Part shown: positions 61,275 to 64,000 of the stretch, in pieces
How the letters are laid out: every line of letters starts with the position of its first letter
How positions within the stretch are numbered: the stretch's first letter is position 1
DNA from: CBDCVY01 sp965223245
GTDB taxonomy: Bacteria > Nitrospinota > Nitrospinia > Nitrospinales > Nitrospinaceae
Assembly (NCBI GenBank): GCA_965223245.1
Contig: CBDCVY010000013.1
Location: forward strand, 806,001-870,000
Length of the DNA: 64,000 bases
Direction: 5' to 3'
Made by a program: the position numbers and the translations under genes
Notes under the pieces: model-generated
Seen by the model: the letters and a program-made list of their open reading frames with translations, nothing else
What the model was told of the DNA's origin: nothing
Databases searched by the model: none

Positions 61275-62609
61275 ATGGAAAAAACAACACCTAGAGGTCC
61301 TTCTTTAAGAACCTGGATTCGAGATAGAATTGTATTTTTAGCTGTATTAATTTTTGTAGTGGGAGCTGCACTTTATATAGGATCTGTAAAGATTTTTTCC
61401 CCTGAAAGTATTTGGCTCCATCCAGTAAAAGAATTTTCTCTTTTAATCGCTATGATTGGTGTGGTTTCTTTAGGCTACGAGCTATTCCTGCGCGAATTAA
61501 CCTTTAATGAATATAAAGAAGCTTTGCAAGAAATTGTAAATCCCCATGCGGTCCGTTTAGGTATCCAGGCAATCTATAAAAATCGAGCTGAATTAGGGCA
61601 AGCTCACAGCTTTGATAGATTATTTAAAGATGTGAAGCATGAAATATTCATAGGAGGTACTTCACTACTTTCCATATCAACTGGTAGCAGGGATTTACTT
61701 CGGGAAAAAGTTTTGAATGGAATTACGGTAAAACTCCTTATTATGGACCCGGATTCTGAAGTGACCCAATTAATTATCCAACAAGGAGGGGGAAAACCTA
61801 CCTTTATAAATGAAATTAAGACCTCGATTTTACTTTTGCAAAAGTTGCAGGAAGAAATTGAAAATCTTGGTGGACCAAATAAAGGAAAATTCCTGATCCA
61901 CACTTATAAATCTATTCCATCTCATTCTTTCATTTCAATGGACGTAATGGAGCCCGGGGGACTCATTATCGCTGATATAGGTCCTTATTTAGGACGAAAT
62001 CATCAGCGTCCAAGTATGATGGTTGCGAATAAAAAACATGGACTTTATGACCATTACCGAGAGTTAAATGAAATGATGTGGCAGGAAAGCAAAGCCTTGC
62101 CTGTGGAGTCCAAAAAAATTGTAGGACCCAAAACAAAAACTCAAGTATTTGTGAGTGGCTCGGAGACGGAATTTTTTGATAGGGAATCTGAATCTTGGGC
62201 AGCAGCTTCTATTTGTCAGTTAAATGATGAATGGAAAGGGATTAAGGGAAGTCAGTGGGTATGGGTTCGCGACAAAATAACTTTAGAAGAAGCTAAAACG
62301 GGAAGCCAACATAAGTTTCGTCTTAACTTTAATATCGAAAATGGACGTGCCAGTTCAGTTACGCGCGCAGAACTATTTGTGCGTAGTGATGACACCTGCC
62401 ACATAACAGTTAATGACGTCAGCTTGAACCAAGAGTATGGAGGAGCTGATTATCCTGAACCGTTTATTATAAATTTCGATCAATATATTAAAGAAGGCCC
62501 AAATACTGTCACATTTGAAGTTATCAATTACGCCATGCCGCAAGCTACCTCACCTGAAGATAATCCAAGCGGTCTTATCTATCGTCTCCACCTCGAAATG
62601 CAAGAGTAG
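61275..62609 (+). CDS. Membrane protein with PLD-like (DUF5919-type) and beta-sandwich domains
   Basis: This 444-residue protein has two TM helices (about 18-38 and 47-68). A domain at about 115-270 has LFKDVKHEIFIGGTSLLSIS and LNGITVKLLIMDPDSEVTQL, the pattern of phospholipase-D-like domains lacking the full HKD motif (DUF5919 type). The C-terminal part (about 285-444) is beta-rich with WVRDKITLEEAKTGSQHKFR, FVRSDDTCHITVNDVSLNQE, a galactose-binding/CBM-like sandwich. The arrangement suggests an envelope or effector role, but I know no characterised example. It is 114 bp downstream of the VWA gene. Confidence 0.75.
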   Translation: MEKTTPRGPSLRTWIRDRIVFLAVLIFVVGAALYIGSVKIFSPESIWLHPVKEFSLLIAMIGVVSLGYELFLRELTFNEYKEALQEIVNPHAVRLGIQAIYKNRAELGQAHSFDRLFKDVKHEIFIGGTSLLSISTGSRDLLREKVLNGITVKLLIMDPDSEVTQLIIQQGGGKPTFINEIKTSILLLQKLQEEIENLGGPNKGKFLIHTYKSIPSHSFISMDVMEPGGLIIADIGPYLGRNHQRPSMMVANKKHGLYDHYRELNEMMWQESKALPVESKKIVGPKTKTQVFVSGSETEFFDRESESWAAASICQLNDEWKGIKGSQWVWVRDKITLEEAKTGSQHKFRLNFNIENGRASSVTRAELFVRSDDTCHITVNDVSLNQEYGGADYPEPFIINFDQYIKEGPNTVTFEVINYAMPQATSPEDNPSGLIYRLHLEMQE

Positions 62610-62758
62610 AAAAATCCTTTTATCTATAAAATCAAAACCTTTTGTTATGTTATAAAAACTATTTGGCTTAAATTGAGTTATTGTATATAATTCGGCGATT
62701 TGATTTTTGATCAAAAATTAGCTTGAATGCTTTGCGGGATCCTTGAGGAGGGATATAA

Positions 62759-63490
62759 ATGAATTACAGAAAATATTTTGCCTTATTTTTAGGACTATTT
62801 TTTGCTTTTGTGTTGGTAAGTGGGTGCACAACAACCTATGTTCCACTTTCTGAGTCCGCCAATGGGAAAATTAATTCCACTGACCATATAGTTGTTCAAG
62901 TTCAAAGTGAAATTAAGGCAGATATAAATAGGTCAAATATGGGGGCTGCCGGGTTTGGGTTGATAGGAGCATTGGTTGATGTTTCTATGGAAAATTCTCG
63001 TACAAAAACTGCAGAGTCCCTGATTAAACCTGTTAGAGATGTTTTGTTGAATTATAACTTTGAAGATCGAGTGGTTAGCGAACTTGCCAATGTATTGGAA
63101 AAAAATACTTGGCTGAATTCGAAAAGTTTGAAACTCGAGTTTAATCAAGATGAAAATTTTGTGGATAATGCTATAAAAAAATCTACTTCAGATGCTGTTG
63201 GAATTATCAAGCCCACCTACATCTTGTCGCCTTTATTTGATGAACTTAAAGTTCAATTTGAGTATTTATTATTCCCTGCTTCTGAATCTTTTAAAAAGTC
63301 TGCCGGAATTGAAGATAGTGAAAGTCCGATTTATAAAACCATAGTTGAGCAAAAAAAAGAATTAATTGGTGCAAGTCAAAATAAAGAAGTAAATGCTCAA
63401 AGATGGGCAGAAAATAATGGGCAGAAAATTAAGGAAGCCTTGGAAGATTTAATAAAGCAGACCGCTCAAAAATTGTATTCTGAATTGTAA
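62759..63490 (+). CDS. Lipoprotein, unknown, 243 aa
   Basis: A lipoprotein signal with Cys23 (VLVSGCTTT) leads a mature part with a small Gly-rich segment (NMGAAGFGLIGALVDVSM), then charged helices. The ribosome-binding site GGAGGG lies shortly before the ATG. It is followed by another lipoprotein gene 23 bp later, so the two may act together. I do not recognise the family. Confidence 0.8.
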   Translation: MNYRKYFALFLGLFFAFVLVSGCTTTYVPLSESANGKINSTDHIVVQVQSEIKADINRSNMGAAGFGLIGALVDVSMENSRTKTAESLIKPVRDVLLNYNFEDRVVSELANVLEKNTWLNSKSLKLEFNQDENFVDNAIKKSTSDAVGIIKPTYILSPLFDELKVQFEYLLFPASESFKKSAGIEDSESPIYKTIVEQKKELIGASQNKEVNAQRWAENNGQKIKEALEDLIKQTAQKLYSEL

Positions 63491-63513
63491 AACCCAACCA
63501 AAAAAGATAAAAA

Positions 63514-64000
63514 TTGAATAAGGATAGCTGTTTATATATATCTATTTTATCAATTGTATCTTTGTTGATAATTTCTGGTTGCGCTTCCAAAGAACCAAGA
63601 AATCTTTCGTTATTAGAAAACAATTTACCTCACCATATCAAAAATTTCGATAGTTTATGTAAACTCAAAGTAAAAAATGTCCTAGATGAAAGAGTTGCGA
63701 GAGAGAATTATGGGAAATTGATAAATAGTTCTATCAATGTGAATGATGCAAAGGAGTGGGTAAGAACCTCGTTGGAAACTTTGGTAGTAAAGGAACACGA
63801 ACATTTTGAAGAAATTTCTATAAAAGCCTCAATAAAGAAATTTTATATGTATTCAGTTCATTCTCAGATGGTTGCAAATATTGTTTTAAAAGTTGATTAC
63901 TATAAGAGTGAAAATTTAATGTTGTCTAAAATCCACCGTGGAACAGAGACCCAATCAAATGTTTTTGGAGCAGATAGTGAAATTGCTTCCTCTTTTGAAA
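63514..64000 (+). CDS. Lipoprotein, YajG-like pattern, N-terminal part (runs off window)
   Basis: The TTG start at 63514-63516 opens a frame to the window end (162 codons). The lipobox ends IISGC (Cys23). The mature part has KVKNVLDERVARENYGKLIN and DAKEWVRTSLETLVVKEHEH, similar in order to YajG/DUF4136-type envelope lipoproteins: an initial Asp-Arg segment followed by a helix. The similarity is weak and the C-terminus is missing. Confidence 0.7.
   Translation, partial: MNKDSCLYISILSIVSLLIISGCASKEPRNLSLLENNLPHHIKNFDSLCKLKVKNVLDERVARENYGKLINSSINVNDAKEWVRTSLETLVVKEHEHFEEISIKASIKKFYMYSVHSQMVANIVLKVDYYKSENLMLSKIHRGTETQSNVFGADSEIASSFE

Noticed and set aside
1..64000. CRISPR array, tRNA, rRNA or insertion sequence
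   Set aside because: I saw no regularly spaced repeats, no cloverleaf-like gene, no rRNA-like stretch and no transposase frame.

Overview
The window is an A+T-rich (clearly below 40% G+C by eye), densely coded chromosomal segment of a diderm bacterium with aerobic-type respiration. Signs are lipoprotein signal peptides, an AsmA-like protein, a complex I subunit (nuoN), a DUF420 membrane protein, a membrane Fe-S electron-transfer protein of the EtfD type, a prepilin peptidase and a flagellar anti-sigma factor. I see no rRNA, tRNA, CRISPR array, transposase or phage gene. From memory of gene content, a low-GC marine lineage such as Nitrospinota is my best guess; this is inference and not proven by anything in the window.

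Layout. 1-5.1 kb (mostly minus strand): an ABC ATPase fragment, a histidine phosphatase, a cluster of very small membrane proteins around a DUF420 protein, a HmuY-like protein and a secreted protein. 5.2-10.8 kb (plus): the Fe-S membrane oxidoreductase, then a tandem pair of TMTC-like membrane/TPR proteins, the second broken by one in-frame stop. 10.8-14.0 kb: convergent glnS and gltX. 14.1-18.0 kb: two small secreted proteins and a two-component system. 18.1-21.2 kb (plus): a secreted protein, an SPL-type radical SAM protein and an ABC-class ATPase in a row. 21.2-26.0 kb (minus): M1-type peptidase, NusG-domain-II protein, recG. 26.2-31.2 kb: spoT-type (p)ppGpp enzyme, rpmB, DUF1858 protein, flgM, Nudix hydrolase, M28 peptidase. 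31.2-38.2 kb (minus): two tandem methyltransferases, pilD, recX, recA, thpR, an MscS channel and a small unknown. 38.3-47.0 kb: lipoproteins, a SUMF/FGE protein with a haem-binding-like N-terminus, lipM, FG-GAP and TerB proteins, dtd, a TPR lipoprotein and nuoN. 47.2-55.2 kb: one giant exported protein of about 2,680 residues. 55.2-64 kb: an AsmA-like protein, an aminotransferase pair, a DUF4159/VWA pair, a membrane PLD-like protein and two lipoproteins.

Most genes are housekeeping (translation, recombination, stringent response, lipoylation). The most unusual item is the giant protein: TolB-like propeller, long TPR array, a CHAT (caspase-like) domain whose catalytic His and Cys are Gln and Ser, a second TPR array, and a second CHAT domain with intact His/Cys. 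The His-to-Cys spacing is the same 45 residues in both copies. Other points worth attention are the haem/FGE fusion, a perfect terminator-like hairpin inside the start of the Fe-S oxidoreductase gene, a 14-bp tandem duplication that creates a coupled five-codon leader ORF, and the nonsense-split TMTC paralogue.
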